Assembly: GCF_902859855.1 (NCBI RefSeq)
Contig: NZ_CADIKH010000005.1
Location: 247,145 to 311,144, forward strand
Direction: 5' to 3'
Source of the DNA: Paraburkholderia humisilvae
GTDB lineage: Bacteria; Pseudomonadota; Gammaproteobacteria; Burkholderiales; Burkholderiaceae
Length of the DNA stretch: 64,000 bases
Under the pieces are notes generated by a model. It was not told where the DNA came from, searched no databases, and worked only from the letters and a program-made list of their open reading frames with translations. This document shows, one piece after another, positions 63,645-64,000 of this stretch (position 1 is its first letter; each line of letters opens with the position of its first letter). The translations under genes and the position numbers were made by a program.

Positions 63645-64000
63645 GAAGTCAGAGCGCTTTGTCGCGTCTGTTTGACTGCTGGCGATATGCGTGGATTCGA
63701 CGGCCAACCAGACTGATTGACGGGCGGTTGTGGTTGTACGTGTCGCATGCGGGCATCGCAAGCGCTTGGTGTTGACCGACCATTGAGGGTCGATCAGCGA
63801 CGCGCGCGTTCGGCGCCGATCGGCCACATGGGGTCATTCTCGCGGCCGAATCAAATGACCGTAATCCGGGCGCGCCGGCGACATTTGATTTATTGACCTT
63901 TCCATAAATCATGACGTCACCACAAGGTTGCCTGAATCCAGCACGCGGCGATGATCGAAGGTCGGTGCTGAGCGCTTTTGAGCTTGTTGCGAGCGACGGT
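63645..64000. other. Right-end stretch without a recognised gene
   Basis: About 356 bases to the window edge. No supportable gene start or RNA gene was seen. An AT-rich patch around 63885-63915 could be a promoter for a gene beyond the window. Confidence 0.4.

Overview
The window looks like a piece of a large Burkholderiaceae chromosome, most likely Paraburkholderia or a close relative. The basis is high GC, GC-rich third codon positions, dense operons with ATGA/GTGA stop-start overlaps, and the gene families present. No rRNA, tRNA, insertion sequence or CRISPR array was recognised.

Region 1 (1-16.7 kb) is the distal half of a type VI secretion (T6SS) locus. It reads rightward: vgrG (cut by the window edge), a small conserved gene, the FHA protein tagH, tssK, tssL (with an OmpA-like tail), tssM, tagF, a PP2C phosphatase (pppA), a transmembrane Ser/Thr kinase (ppkA type) and a small membrane protein. 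tssA lies convergently on the other strand. Sheath, Hcp, ClpV and baseplate genes are not in the window and probably lie upstream. The FHA/kinase/phosphatase/TagF set implies post-translational control of firing. TagF carries an extra C-terminal domain that looks like a dead PP2C, and the kinase activation segment contains a 12-bp tandem repeat.

Region 2 (16.9-26.1 kb) has a KimA-like potassium/APC permease (leftward), then a rightward copper/silver efflux operon: a small secreted protein, cusC, cusB (with a fused CusF domain), cusA and cusF. A promoter with a palindrome between its -35 and -10 boxes lies in front.

Region 3 (26.4-40.1 kb) starts with a putative Cys-His-Asp enzyme that looks like an effector. 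The kdp high-affinity potassium operon follows (a 35-aa membrane peptide, kdpF, kdpA, kdpB, kdpC, kdpD). A KdpE-type operator precedes it, but no kdpE follows kdpD. Next are a divergent AraC regulator/short-chain dehydrogenase pair and DNA polymerase II.

Region 4 (40.2-56.4 kb) is mixed accessory metabolism: CsbD, a rhomboid protease, a secreted alpha/beta hydrolase, a frameshifted dehydrogenase, a YhhS-type MFS exporter, an amidohydrolase with a divergent LysR regulator and an operator-like palindrome, several unknown proteins, a haloalkane dehalogenase broken by a nonsense codon and a frameshift, an alcohol dehydrogenase, and a dicarboxylate carrier next to a lactate/malate-type dehydrogenase. 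Two recent pseudogenes and several lower-GC orphan genes mark 43-54 kb as a region in flux.

Region 5 (56.7-64 kb) is rich in envelope genes: a ClpP-like/LprI fusion, two small secreted proteins, a DUF2950-DUF3300 pair, an Omp85-type beta barrel and a two-pore-helix ion channel. With Kdp and the KimA-like protein, the window holds three potential potassium pathways.
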